This document shows positions 1 to 8,581 of a stretch of 64,000 nt of DNA, piece after piece. Source of the stretch: Myxococcales bacterium. Lineage in GTDB: Bacteria; Myxococcota; Myxococcia; Myxococcales; Myxococcaceae. The number at the start of each line of letters is the position of its first letter. The first letter of the stretch is position 1. Position numbers and translations under genes: made by a program. The notes beneath the pieces were generated by a model. That model searched no databases, was not told the origin of the DNA, and saw nothing but the letters and a program-made list of their open reading frames with translations. The stretch is from NCBI GenBank assembly GCA_016191815.1, contig JACPVI010000028.1, positions 1 through 64,000 of the forward strand, read 5' to 3'.

Positions 1-750
1 CGCGCGCTGATCATGTCACCGCCCAAGGCCGGCAAGACGATGGTGCTGCAAGCCATCGCGAACGCCATCGCCCGTAACAACCCCGAGGCGCACCTGATGG
101 TGCTGCTGGTCGACGAGCGGCCCGAAGAGGTCACCGACATGGAACGGCAGGTCAAGGGCAAGAACTGCGAGGTGATCAGTTCCACCTTCGACGAGCCGGC
201 CACCCGCCACGTCCAGGTGGCGGAGATGGTGATCGACAAGGCCAAGCGGCTGGTGGAGCAGAAGCACGACGTCTGCATCCTGCTCGACTCGATCACCCGC
301 CTCGCGCGGGCCTACAACACGGTGGTGCCGCCCTCGGGGAAGATCCTCTCCGGCGGAGTGGACTCCAACGCGCTCCACAAGCCCAAGCGCTTCTTCGGCG
401 CGGCGCGGAACATCGAGGAGGGCGGCTCGCTCACCATCATCGGCACCGCGCTCATCGACACCGGGAGCCGGATGGACGAGGTGATCTTCGAGGAGTTCAA
501 GGGCACCGGGAACTCGGAGATCGTCCTCGACCGGAAGCTGATGGAGAAGCGCATCTTCCCCTGCCTCGACATCAACAAGTCGGGCACGAGGAAGGAAGAG
601 CTGCTAATCCCAGAGTACGATCTCACCCGCATCACCGCGCTCAGGCAGGTTTTGCACCCCTTCACGCCGATCGACGCGATGGAGTTCGTGCTCAAGCACA
701 TGCGGCCGACCAAGAACAACGCCGAGTTCTTGGGCTCGATGAATCGGTGA
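1..750 (+). CDS. rho: Transcription termination factor Rho (3' part)
   Basis: Rho is the hexameric RNA-dependent helicase that ends transcription at Rho-dependent sites. The window opens inside the gene, so only about the last 249 codons (the RecA-type ATPase domain) are present; the reading frame is open from base 1. Visible motifs are the Walker A segment SPPKAGKTM, the Walker B strand [16 protein letters not shown], the Q-loop region [20 protein letters not shown], and the R-loop [12 protein letters not shown], all in the order expected for Rho. The N-terminal RNA-binding domain must lie upstream of the window. The stop codon is followed at once by a GTCGAG-rich repeat that separates it from the convergent kinase gene. 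Confidence 0.97.
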   Translation, partial: RALIMSPPKAGKTMVLQAIANAIARNNPEAHLMVLLVDERPEEVTDMERQVKGKNCEVISSTFDEPATRHVQVAEMVIDKAKRLVEQKHDVCILLDSITRLARAYNTVVPPSGKILSGGVDSNALHKPKRFFGAARNIEEGGSLTIIGTALIDTGSRMDEVIFEEFKGTGNSEIVLDRKLMEKRIFPCLDINKSGTRKEELLIPEYDLTRITALRQVLHPFTPIDAMEFVLKHMRPTKNNAEFLGSMNR

Positions 751-890
751 AGCGAGTCGAGGGTCGAGAGTCGAGCGTCGAGTGCACCGTCGACTGCCGT
801 CGAGCGAGCGACCGTCCTCGGTCGACGGGAAGGCGTCAAGGGCGCTCGACCGCCGCTTGACGGAACTCTCGACGCTCGATCCTCGACGCT
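751..890. repeat. GTCGAG-rich repeat with long inverted arms between convergent genes
   Basis: Directly after the rho stop there are about five closely spaced copies of GTCGAG. A perfect 12-bp inverted pair, TCGAGCGTCGAG (771-782) and CTCGACGCTCGA (868-879), encloses about 85 bases, so transcripts from either side could fold a long stem. A related GTCGAG run sits after the algH stop near 38376. It may serve as a bidirectional terminator; this is inference, since there is no clear U-tract next to a short stem. Confidence 0.6.
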
Positions 891-893
891 AGA

Positions 894-3302
894 CTATTTT
901 CTCAGCGAGCCTTCCCGATGCGCCTGGAGCAGCGCCGCCCCGATGGCGTCGCGCCCTTGCCCCTGCGAGGCCATCGCCAGGATCATGTCGTACATCGGGC
1001 GCGGGAAAATCTCGAGCGTGCGCCCCGGCGCCACTTCGCGCATCAGCTCTTTGGCGATCGAAGTGGTGACGCCCCGGGCCTGGTTGGCGGGGACGCCGCC
1101 GTTGATCGCCTCCTGCTCCACGGTCTGCATGAGCTTCAGCAACTCCTTGAGCGTCCCAACGCCGTAGTGGGCCGGCAGCCTGGGCACGTAGGGAGCGCGC
1201 GCCGCGGTCTCTTCCGGCGGCGGCTTCTCGGGCTCCAGCGGCTTCTGGGGAGGCTTGACCGCCACCACCGTTTCTTCGGGCTTCTTGGGCGGCTCGATCG
1301 GCGGCGGCTTGGGCGGCTCCGGGCTCGTCACCGGCTTGGTGGCCACCGATTCGAGCTCCGCCGGTAAGAGCGTCTTGCGCTCCTCCTCCTCCTTCACCAG
1401 CTTGAGGTGCAGCGATTCGGCCTTGCCCGGAGAGATGCGCAGCGCCCGCATCGCCGGCTGGAAGCCGGCGAGCCGGAGCTCGAGGGCGTGCCTGCCCGGG
1501 TCCACCTTCAGGCCCACGAGCGGCGTCTGTCCCACCGGCTCGTCGTCGATGAAGACCCGGGCCGGGGGCTCGGAAGTCACCGAGAGGCGGCCAGGCTGCT
1601 CCCTCTTTTCCGGGCGCGCCGGCTCGCCGGGCTGCACCACCTTCTTGGTCCCGCGCAGCTTGGCCAGGATCGCCAGCGCCTCGGCGTGGTCCGGATCGCG
1701 GTCGAGCAGGCGCTTGGCGTCGGCGCGGGCCCGGTCGGGGTCGTTCATCTCCAGCGCCCGCTGGGCGCTCGCCAGGAGGGCCGACTTCTCCACGTCGTCG
1801 GTGAGCTGGATCAGCCGCAGGTCCAAGGCCGGATCCCTGGCCTTCATCTCGCGGGCTTTCTCCAGCATCTCGAGCGCTGGCCCGTACCGCTTCTGCTGGT
1901 AGAGCCGATCGGCGGCGTCGAGGTAGCCGCGCAAAGACTCCCGCTCCGCGTTCACCGCCGGAGGCGGCGGAGTCGGGGTGGGAACGGGCTCGACGCGCCG
2001 GCTCTGCCAGAGGGCCACCGCGACGCCGATCGCTGCGGCGGCGACTCCCCCTGCCACCAGCATGGGCCAGCGGCGGGCCCGCGGCAACGTCGGTCCCGCC
2101 GGAGAGGGCGTCGCCGAAGGAATGCGGGCGAAGTTGCCGCTGGTCCTGGTCGGCTGCACTCCCGGCCTGGAGAACGAGCCCAGAACGGCGCCGCCGCGCG
2201 ACCCGGCGCCGCTCCTGCCAGAACCACTGTGCGAGCCGGGGCCGCTCTTTCCTGAACCGCTCGGGGAAGGTGTCTGGGAGGCCGCTCCCGGCGGCGTCAA
2301 GGCGAAGAGCTGGGCCGGGGACATCGAGAACCCCGAAGGGCCGCTGGGGGTGAGGCTCTGCCCGGTCCCGGTCAGCCTTTGCTCATCGACCGGCGGGACC
2401 AGCTCTTTGATCCACGCGGCGACCTCTTCGCTGCCGGCGGCGTAAGGGGGCGTGGAGGCGAAGGCCTCCAGCTCTTCCGCCAGCACCTTGCAGTCAGGCG
2501 TCCTCAGGTTTCGGTCCCGCTGGAGCGCGCGGCCGATGATCCGGTCCAAGTCGGGGGGAAAGGAAGGGACCATCTCCGCAGGCTCCGGGTAGCGCCCCTC
2601 GACGATCGACTGCAAGAGGTTCGCCTCGCTGTCGGCGGAGAAGGGCATCTTTCCCACCGTCGCCTGATAGAGGCAGACCCCCACCGCGAACACGTCCACC
2701 CGCCGGTCGATCTCGTCGGCCCTGCGGATCTGCTCCGGCGCCATGTAGCGGAGCTTGCCCTTGAGGCCGCTGCCCACCTGGGTGGCGGCGAGCCTCCCGC
2801 GCGACTTGGCGATCCCGAAGTCGGTCAGCTTGGGAACGCCGGTGCGGGTGAGGAGCACGTTGTGCGGGCTCACGTCCCGATGCACCAGGTGCAAGGGCTG
2901 CCCGTCGCGGTCGGCGGCCTCGTGTGCGTGGTGCAGCGCCCGGCAGACCCCGGCCAGGACTCGCGCCGAATGGCCAATGAGCAGCTTGCCGGCGCGCTTG
3001 GCCGCCTTGAGCACGTGCGCGTAGGAGGGGCCGTTCACGTACTCCATCACGATGAACGGCAGGCCGTTGACCTGGTCGATCTCGAAGATCTGGACGATGT
3101 TGGGATGGTTGAGGTTGGCCGCCACCCGGGCCTCGTCCAAGAACATACGGACGAACTCTTCCTCGCCGACGAAGTTCGGGAGGATGCTCTTGATCACCAC
3201 CTGCTTGTCGAATCCGCCGATGCCGGCGAGCCGCGCCAGGTACACCTCCGCCATCCCCCCGGTCCCCAGGCGCGCGGTGAGCTGGTACTTGCCGAGATTC
3301 AT
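894..3302 (-). CDS. Ser/Thr protein kinase with TM segment, TPR-like region and PEGA domain
   Basis: This is a Hanks-type receptor kinase predicted in the inner membrane. The N-terminal kinase domain (about residues 5-280) has a Gly-rich loop (ARLGTGGMAEVYLA), the ATP-binding Lys in VVIKSI, the catalytic HRDVSPHNVLL, DFGIAKS and MAPEQ. A Gly/Ser/Pro-rich linker leads to one TM helix near residues 425-447 (LVAGGVAAAAIGVAVALW). The outer part has TPR-like helices, then a PEGA domain (about 570-640, with VFIDDEPVGQTPL), a Pro-rich stretch and an unassigned C-terminal domain. The ATG at 3302 is preferred; a TTG two codons upstream (3308) is the alternative. It is convergent with rho and has no obvious operon partner. 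Its substrate is unknown. Confidence 0.93.
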   Translation of the reverse strand: MNLGKYQLTARLGTGGMAEVYLARLAGIGGFDKQVVIKSILPNFVGEEEFVRMFLDEARVAANLNHPNIVQIFEIDQVNGLPFIVMEYVNGPSYAHVLKAAKRAGKLLIGHSARVLAGVCRALHHAHEAADRDGQPLHLVHRDVSPHNVLLTRTGVPKLTDFGIAKSRGRLAATQVGSGLKGKLRYMAPEQIRRADEIDRRVDVFAVGVCLYQATVGKMPFSADSEANLLQSIVEGRYPEPAEMVPSFPPDLDRIIGRALQRDRNLRTPDCKVLAEELEAFASTPPYAAGSEEVAAWIKELVPPVDEQRLTGTGQSLTPSGPSGFSMSPAQLFALTPPGAASQTPSPSGSGKSGPGSHSGSGRSGAGSRGGAVLGSFSRPGVQPTRTSGNFARIPSATPSPAGPTLPRARRWPMLVAGGVAAAAIGVAVALWQSRRVEPVPTPTPPPPAVNAERESLRGYLDAADRLYQQKRYGPALEMLEKAREMKARDPALDLRLIQLTDDVEKSALLASAQRALEMNDPDRARADAKRLLDRDPDHAEALAILAKLRGTKKVVQPGEPARPEKREQPGRLSVTSEPPARVFIDDEPVGQTPLVGLKVDPGRHALELRLAGFQPAMRALRISPGKAESLHLKLVKEEEERKTLLPAELESVATKPVTSPEPPKPPPIEPPKKPEETVVAVKPPQKPLEPEKPPPEETAARAPYVPRLPAHYGVGTLKELLKLMQTVEQEAINGGVPANQARGVTTSIAKELMREVAPGRTLEIFPRPMYDMILAMASQGQGRDAIGAALLQAHREGSLRK

Positions 3303-3392
3303 CCCCAAAAGAAAAGAATAGGCACCACCGCAACGCCCGGACTTGACCAGAGATCAATGTCAACCGCAAACGAGGCGTTCCGCCCGCGTGGG

Positions 3393-4625
3393 TCAGCCTC
3401 CGGCCGACAGTTGCTTGGGGGCCTCGTGAAGCGAGGGGGGGCTTTGGGCGGGCGGCTGGGCCTTTTGCCGGGCGAAGTCGAAGCTGGCCGCGAAGATGCC
3501 GGCGATGGGGACGGCGAACAGCGCGCCGACCAGCCCGAAGCTGCGCTCGCCGGCCACCAGGGCGAACACCACCACGATGGGGTGGATGCGCGCGGCGGTG
3601 CCCATGATCTTCGGGTTGAGCAGGTAGGCCTCGAGGGCGTGGATGCCGATGATCCACGCCAGCATGGCGAAGCCCATCTTCCAGCTCTGGGAGAGGGCGA
3701 TGGCGACGATCGGCACCGAGCTGAGGATGCTCCCGAAGATGGGGATGAGCGAGAGGAGCGCGGCCACGGTGGCGAGGAGGAAGGCGAACTTCACGCCGAA
3801 GATGATCAGCCCGACGAAGGTGAGCACCCCGTTCACCAGGCAGATCAGCACCTGGCCGCGGACCACCCCGGAGAGGGACCGGTCGATCCGCCCCAAAAGC
3901 TGCCGCGCGTCGCCGGCGTAGTCGGGGGGAATCAGAGTCCGGGCGTAGTCCTTGATCACCGCGGCGTCGATCGACATGTACGCCGCGAGCATCAGCATGA
4001 GGAAGAGCATGAACACCGCGGTGAGCACTCCGCTCACCACCTTCCTCGAGATGGAGACGATGTCTCCCAGGTTCTCCCCGATGAAGCTCCGGGCCTTGGC
4101 GGCGGAGTCGTGGAGCACGTCCTCCAGGTCGACCGACAGGCTCCAAGCCGCCGGGTGAACGGCCTGGGGGACGGTGCCGGGCGGGATGTCGGAGCCCTCC
4201 AGCGCGCGGGAGGAGAGGTCCACCGGCAGCCCGTTGTCATTCAGCCACAGCTCCGCCTCCCGGGAGAGCTGGCGGACCCGCTCCGGCGTGAGCGAGTTGG
4301 CGTAGGAGACCGCGTCCCGGCTCACCTTGACCAGCTCGCGGTAGAGCTGCGGCACCAGCGCGATGATCGTCAGGTACGCGAGCAGGAAGAAGAGCGCGTA
4401 GATGACCAGGATGGAGCCCCAGCGAGGCAGGGCCCTCTTCCCGACCTTGACTCCGCTGATCCGGCTCACCAGCGGGGCCACCAGGTAGGCGATCAGCGCC
4501 GCGGAGGCGAAGTACACCGCCACCGAGCGGAACAGCACCAGCACCACCACCAGCGAGGCCCAGAGCGCCCCGAGGATGAGCAGGCGCCGGCGGCGCTCGG
4601 CGCGCGCGGTTTCCTCTGCGGCCAT
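3393..4625 (-). CDS. AI-2E family transporter (PerM/YdiK-like permease)
   Basis: This polytopic inner-membrane protein of about 410 aa belongs to the AI-2E transporter family, whose members include autoinducer-2 exporters and Na+(Li+)/H+ antiporters, so the substrate cannot be named. Hydrophobic segments run through the whole protein: an early pair near residues 15-60, one near 90-115, and a C-terminal cluster containing GVLTFVGLIIFGVKFAFLL and the family-like PIFGSILSSVPIVAIAL. The ATG at 4625 is preferred because the upstream extension starts from a TTG at 4661. The gene is divergent from the Cys-rich lipoprotein at 4723; about 97 bases separate the two starts. Confidence 0.88.
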   Translation of the reverse strand: MAAEETARAERRRRLLILGALWASLVVVLVLFRSVAVYFASAALIAYLVAPLVSRISGVKVGKRALPRWGSILVIYALFFLLAYLTIIALVPQLYRELVKVSRDAVSYANSLTPERVRQLSREAELWLNDNGLPVDLSSRALEGSDIPPGTVPQAVHPAAWSLSVDLEDVLHDSAAKARSFIGENLGDIVSISRKVVSGVLTAVFMLFLMLMLAAYMSIDAAVIKDYARTLIPPDYAGDARQLLGRIDRSLSGVVRGQVLICLVNGVLTFVGLIIFGVKFAFLLATVAALLSLIPIFGSILSSVPIVAIALSQSWKMGFAMLAWIIGIHALEAYLLNPKIMGTAARIHPIVVVFALVAGERSFGLVGALFAVPIAGIFAASFDFARQKAQPPAQSPPSLHEAPKQLSAGG

Positions 4626-4647
4626 GCGCCCGGGTATGGCAGATGCG

Positions 4648-4677
4648 TTGACCTCTCGCAAAGGACATTGCTACAAG
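4648..4677 (+). promoter_or_regulatory. Candidate sigma-70-type promoter for the Cys-rich lipoprotein gene
   Basis: TTGACC (4648-4653) and TACAAG (4672-4677) are separated by 18 bases and lie 45 bases upstream of the ATG at 4723. Spacing and orientation suit a housekeeping promoter. It is recognised by eye only. Confidence 0.45.
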
Positions 4678-4722
4678 TCGACGCTCCCAGCTCGCCCGCC
4701 CTCTGGCGAAGAGAACGACCTC

Positions 4723-6081
4723 ATGCCGAAGACGCCGAAGCCGCCCGGACTTTGCGGCCTGCTTGCCTTGGGCCTCTTCGCCTGCCCGCCACCTACGCGG
4801 CTCCCTCCGCCGGACGGCGGGAGCTACGAGCTGGTGGGGCGCGCCTGCAACGTGGACGCCGAATGCGGCTCTTTGCGCTGCGACAAGGTGCGGCGCCAGT
4901 GCATCTGCCTCTCCGACGAGAGCTGCCGCTCCTCCGATCCAAACGCGCCGGCCCGCTATTGCAACAACTACACCGGCCTGTGCGTGGAGGAGATCGCCGG
5001 TTGCACCCAGAGCGCCGATTGCAAGGACGCGGCGGGGAAGGTGGACCCGGCGCAGTACTGCGACTCGTCGATCCGCGCCTGCCGGCCGGTGAAGGGCTTT
5101 TGCGAGGTCTGCCTCGCGGACGGCGAGTGCGGCGGCGAGCAGGACGACTGCGTGCTGGATGAACGGCTCTCGCAGAAGTTCTGCGGCAAGGCCTGCTCCA
5201 CCAGCGCCGACTGCCCGCGCGGCGCCGGCTGCGAGCAGAAGGGCTCGGTTCGCCAGTGCTGGCCGGTCCCCAACCCGCTCACGCCCACCCAGCCGGTCTC
5301 CTGCAACGACTTCCAGGGCTGCACCCCGGACTCTTTGCGCACCTGCAACGAGGACCCGGACTGCGGCGAGCTGGGGAGCCAGCGGTGCGACAAGGCACAA
5401 GGGAAGTGCGTGGCGATCGCCCAGGTCTGCCCCTTCGGCACGGTGTGCGATCCGCGGAACAAGATCTGCGTGGCGGAGTGCGTCGCCGACGCGGACTGCG
5501 GCGACCCGAAGCTTCGCTGCGCCAACCGGGTCTGCGAGCCGATCGGCGAGTGCACCTCGGATGCGCAGTGTCCCCAAAACAAGGTGTGCAGCATCGCGCC
5601 GGGCCAAAAGGCCGGGCAGTGCATGCCCTTCTGCCAGACCGATGTGGACTGCCCCCTGGGCAGCGTCTGCCAGCGCGGGACGGACAACCGCTACCGGTGC
5701 GTGGCGGGCTGCGCCTCGAGCTCGAATTGCCCGATCGACCAGCGCTGCAACCTCGCCACCAAGCAGTGCGAGGGGCCGGTGGTGGGCGCGGTGCGGACCT
5801 GCCAGGCCACGGTGGCGTGCTCGACCTGCGAGCTTTGCAACCTCACCCAGCTCGCCTGCTTCGGGGCGAAGGGGACTTTCCCCTATTGCGTGCAGTGCTC
5901 GGGAAGCAGCGAGTGCCCGGCGGGCGCGTGCGTGCAGATGGTGGACGGCAAGGGCTACTGCGCCAAGCTGTGCGGAGTGGGGCAGGAGTGCCCCCAGGGC
6001 TTCGTCTGCCTGCCCATCGGCGGGGGCACCCAGTCGGCCTGCGTGCCCTCTGACCGCTCCTGCCAGAACAAGTGCCCCTAG
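4723..6081 (+). CDS. Cys-rich secreted lipoprotein with repeated disulfide-type modules
   Basis: Predicted outer-surface or periplasmic lipoprotein of 452 aa. The signal peptide ends in a lipobox-like LGLFAC near residue 19 and is followed by PPP. The mature part has about eight repeated modules with paired cysteines, several of the form CxxDADCG, CNEDPDCGE, CTSDAQCP and CVADADCG. This pattern is common in Cys-rich myxobacterial surface proteins and resembles EGF/Dickkopf-like knots; no enzyme motif is visible. The ATG at 4723 was chosen because it gives the signal peptide; the frame is open further upstream but reads basic sequence. The next lipoprotein gene starts 14 bases after the stop, so the two are likely cotranscribed. 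Confidence 0.82.
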   Translation: MPKTPKPPGLCGLLALGLFACPPPTRLPPPDGGSYELVGRACNVDAECGSLRCDKVRRQCICLSDESCRSSDPNAPARYCNNYTGLCVEEIAGCTQSADCKDAAGKVDPAQYCDSSIRACRPVKGFCEVCLADGECGGEQDDCVLDERLSQKFCGKACSTSADCPRGAGCEQKGSVRQCWPVPNPLTPTQPVSCNDFQGCTPDSLRTCNEDPDCGELGSQRCDKAQGKCVAIAQVCPFGTVCDPRNKICVAECVADADCGDPKLRCANRVCEPIGECTSDAQCPQNKVCSIAPGQKAGQCMPFCQTDVDCPLGSVCQRGTDNRYRCVAGCASSSNCPIDQRCNLATKQCEGPVVGAVRTCQATVACSTCELCNLTQLACFGAKGTFPYCVQCSGSSECPAGACVQMVDGKGYCAKLCGVGQECPQGFVCLPIGGGTQSACVPSDRSCQNKCP

Positions 6082-6095
6082 GACCCGGAGGAGCG

Positions 6096-6884
6096 ATGGA
6101 GCCAGCGCGTCGCATCCTGGTGGTGGCCTTGTTTGCCGCCGGTTGTCCGCAGCCGCCGCCTCCTCCGCCCGCGGAGGTGTGCGGGAACGGAGTGGACGAC
6201 GACAGGAACGGGTTGGTGGACTGCAGCGATCCCTCCTGCGCGGGCCAGGCCGGGTGCAGCGGCCCTTCTGACGGCGGCTGGTACGGGAGCTGCGCCAAGT
6301 GCGGCCAGTCGTGCACCCGGCAGCGGGACTGCCTCGCGGTGAGCTTCAACGACGACGATCCGCTGCCACACTGCCTTTCGGGCAGGTGCTCCGCGCTCCT
6401 CGAGGGGGTGGACATCCGCTTCGAGGTCGAGGTCTCGGCCTGGACGGCGATAGACCCGAACTTCTTGCGCTCGATGAACACCCGCTTCGTGCTCAAGCAG
6501 GCGCTCAGCGGCGAGGCGGTGAGCTGCGCGACGGTGAAGGCGGTGGCGTCCTCCAAGCTTTCGGCCGACGCCAATCAGATCGAGCGGTCGGACAAGTTCA
6601 ATCTCCTCGCCTACGACGTGGCGCCGGTTCAGTTCGCGCCGCCGGTGATCACCCAGCCGTTCCTCTCCACCGGCACCGGGGGCAACTTCCTCATCTGGGC
6701 CGAGCTGTGGAGCGGGCCGAGAGACAGCGACACCAAGCTCCCCACCGGGACCAGGCTCGGCTGGGGCTGCTTCGAGAGCGGCCCGGAGGTGGAGCCCATC
6801 CTCACCCAGCATCACTGGCCGGGGCCCACCTGCCCGAATAGCTACTGCCGGACCATCAGGGTTAAGATGCCGCCGCCGCAATAG
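6096..6884 (+). CDS. Putative lipoprotein of unknown function with N-terminal Cys cluster
   Basis: This 262-aa protein has a short signal peptide ending in VALFAAGC, then a Pro-rich spacer and a motif resembling the EF-hand-like CGNGVDDDRNGLVDCSDPSC, which is frequent in myxobacterial secreted proteins and may bind calcium. A second Cys group (GSCAKCGQSCTRQRDC) follows. The remaining 170 residues form a globular domain I cannot assign. The ATG at 6096 has a GGAGG ribosome site 4-9 bases upstream; the frame is also open from 6072. It lies 14 bases after the previous lipoprotein gene, so they probably act together at the cell surface. Confidence 0.75.
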   Translation: MEPARRILVVALFAAGCPQPPPPPPAEVCGNGVDDDRNGLVDCSDPSCAGQAGCSGPSDGGWYGSCAKCGQSCTRQRDCLAVSFNDDDPLPHCLSGRCSALLEGVDIRFEVEVSAWTAIDPNFLRSMNTRFVLKQALSGEAVSCATVKAVASSKLSADANQIERSDKFNLLAYDVAPVQFAPPVITQPFLSTGTGGNFLIWAELWSGPRDSDTKLPTGTRLGWGCFESGPEVEPILTQHHWPGPTCPNSYCRTIRVKMPPPQ

Positions 6885-6901
6885 GGAAAGAGCTGGAGCG
6901 C

Positions 6902-7594
6902 GTGGGTCTGAAACTCTTGCTGGTGACCGACGGTGCCGATTTGGATCTCCTCGCGCAGGAGGCCCGCAAGCGGGGACACACGCTGCTCACGGCGAGCGCC
7001 GCAGAGGGGCTGGCCGCCGCGCTCGGCGAGACCCCCGACGTGGTGCTCGTGGACGAGCCGGCGTCGGGGGGAGGCGAGGGCGAGCTGCTCGAGGGCCTGC
7101 GGGCGAACCCCACCACCGCCCAGACGCCCATCCTGATCCTCGCCAGGCTGGAAGGCAGCCGTGCCCGCGAGCTGAGCGCCCGCCACAGCGGTACCGGCTA
7201 CTTCGAGAGGCCATTCGTCCGGCAGGACGTCCTGCGCCGGGTCGAAGCGATGGCTTCCCCGGCGACTGGGGGGCCGCAGGAGCGCAGGCGGGCGTCGCGC
7301 TTCTCCGCCGCCCTCGAGGTGGAGTTCGCCGGGGCCGCCGACTTCGTGCGCGAGTACGCGGCGAACATCTCCAAGGGCGGAGTCTTCGTTCGCACCCGGT
7401 GCCGCTTCCCGCTGCACAGCGAGGTGCAGCTGCGCATCCGCCTCCCGGACGGCCAGGTCCTCGAGACCGCCGCCGAGGTGGTCCACCTGGAGGAATCGAC
7501 CGAGGGCGGAGGCCTGGGCCTAAGGTTCAGCAGCGACGACTCGGCCTTCAAGGCCAGCCTCACCGCGTACCTCAAGAGCCTCCTCGACGTGTAG
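6902..7594 (+). CDS. Receiver-like domain fused to a PilZ domain
   Basis: The 230-aa protein starts at a GTG. Residues 1-115 look like a response-regulator receiver: an early acidic site (VTDGAD), a central VVLVDEP with a candidate phospho-acceptor Asp, and a C-terminal FERPF in the position of the usual KPF, so the conserved Lys is replaced by Arg. Residues 125-230 are a PilZ domain with RRASRF near its start and an NISKGGVFVR segment matching the D/NxSxxG part of the c-di-GMP site. It probably reads c-di-GMP and may be a pseudo-receiver. It follows the lipoprotein gene by 17 bases, on the same strand. Confidence 0.85.
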   Translation: MGLKLLLVTDGADLDLLAQEARKRGHTLLTASAAEGLAAALGETPDVVLVDEPASGGGEGELLEGLRANPTTAQTPILILARLEGSRARELSARHSGTGYFERPFVRQDVLRRVEAMASPATGGPQERRRASRFSAALEVEFAGAADFVREYAANISKGGVFVRTRCRFPLHSEVQLRIRLPDGQVLETAAEVVHLEESTEGGGLGLRFSSDDSAFKASLTAYLKSLLDV

Positions 7595-7598
7595 AAGA

Positions 7599-7614
7599 GG
7601 CCGCCGCAGCGGCC
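7599..7614. terminator. GC-rich hairpin between convergent genes
   Basis: GGCCGC, a CGCA loop and GCGGCC form a perfect 6-bp stem just after the PilZ gene stop and before the end of fabG. No U-tract follows, so intrinsic termination is uncertain. Confidence 0.3.
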
Positions 7615-7672
7615 CGAGCAAACGATCACTGCGTCGTAGATGGTGGTCATCTGGCGCTCCCGCTGACCGGGC

Positions 7673-8419
7673 TCAGAGGCTCCCCCCTCCGTCCACCACG
7701 AAGACTTGCCCGGTCACGTACGCGGACCCGGCAGAGGCGAGGAACAACGCCATCGAGGCGACGTCCTCGACGGTGCCGAAGCGGCCCATGGGGATCTGCT
7801 CGAGCGCCGCCGCCCGGCCCTTCTCCGGGATGTCCTTGAGCATGTCGGTCTCGATGTACCCGGGCGCGATCACGTTCACCCGGATGCGCTTCGACGCCAC
7901 CTCCCGCGCCAGCGACCGGGAGAAGCCGATCAGCCCGGCCTTGCTCGCGGAGTAGTTGCTCTGCCCTGCCACCCCCTTGAGCGCCATCACCGAGGAGACG
8001 TTGATGATGTTCCCTGACTTGGAGGCGATGAAATCGCGAATCGCCGCCCGGCACATGTGGAAGGCGCCGCTGAGGTTGGTGTCGAGGACCTCTCCCCACT
8101 CTTCCTCGGACATCAGCCCGAGCACCCTGGAGCGGACGATGCCGGCGCAGTTCACCAAAAGGTTGCCCTTTCCGTCGAAGTGCTCCTGGGCCTTCTCCCA
8201 GGCCGCCTGGCAGCTCTCCATCTTCCGCACGTCGAGGGGGACGGCCAGCGCGCTCCCTCCCGCCGCCTGGATCTGCTCCGTCGCCGCGCGCGCCTCGGCC
8301 TCGGCCGCCCGATAGCCGATCGCCACCTTGCCGCCTGCCCTGGCGAGCGCGATGGCGATCCCCCGGCCGATGCCGCGCGAGCCACCGGTCACGAATGCGT
8401 AAGTCCCGCTCAGATCCAT
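7673..8419 (-). CDS. fabG: 3-oxoacyl-ACP reductase-type short-chain dehydrogenase
   Basis: This 248-aa SDR enzyme probably reduces 3-oxoacyl-ACP with NADPH in fatty-acid synthesis. It shows the cofactor loop TGGSRGIGRG at residues 11-20, the NCAG motif, and the catalytic Ser-Tyr-Lys set in NVSSVMALKG and NYSASKAG. The end, VTGQVFVVDGGGSL, is the usual FabG C-terminus. A GAGGTGG ribosome site lies upstream of the ATG. It stands apart from other fatty-acid genes, so a role in another acyl or polyketide pathway is possible; FabG is a very large family and the symbol is given by resemblance. Confidence 0.88.
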   Translation of the reverse strand: MDLSGTYAFVTGGSRGIGRGIAIALARAGGKVAIGYRAAEAEARAATEQIQAAGGSALAVPLDVRKMESCQAAWEKAQEHFDGKGNLLVNCAGIVRSRVLGLMSEEEWGEVLDTNLSGAFHMCRAAIRDFIASKSGNIINVSSVMALKGVAGQSNYSASKAGLIGFSRSLAREVASKRIRVNVIAPGYIETDMLKDIPEKGRAAALEQIPMGRFGTVEDVASMALFLASAGSAYVTGQVFVVDGGGSL

Positions 8420-8484
8420 TGGGCCACCTCAGAGGAGCGAACACAGCCCAAACCGGAGTTGGGTTCAAGCTCCGTCGGCCCTCG

Positions 8485-8528
8485 AAAAAGGCGAAGCCCC
8501 GCACCCATTCTGAAGAGTGCGGGGCTTC
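8485..8528 (-). terminator. Rho-independent terminator of the Crp/Fnr gene
   Basis: A perfect 12-bp stem (GAAGCCCCGCAC at 8493-8504, GTGCGGGGCTTC at 8517-8528) with a 12-base loop is followed, on the minus strand, by a T-run (AAAAA at 8485-8489 on the plus strand). It lies 54 bases after the regulator stop, which is the correct side and orientation for terminating that gene. Confidence 0.8.
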
Positions 8529-8581
8529 TGTGCACGATCTCCGGCTCGGAGGGGGACGGGCCGGGAACGGCTCGAACACCC

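Noticed and set aside
2379-5162. A 927-codon open frame on the plus strand
   Set aside because: It runs antisense through the PEGA kinase and AI-2E genes and its protein is a His/Arg/Gly/Ala-rich composition typical of a shadow frame in GC-rich DNA.
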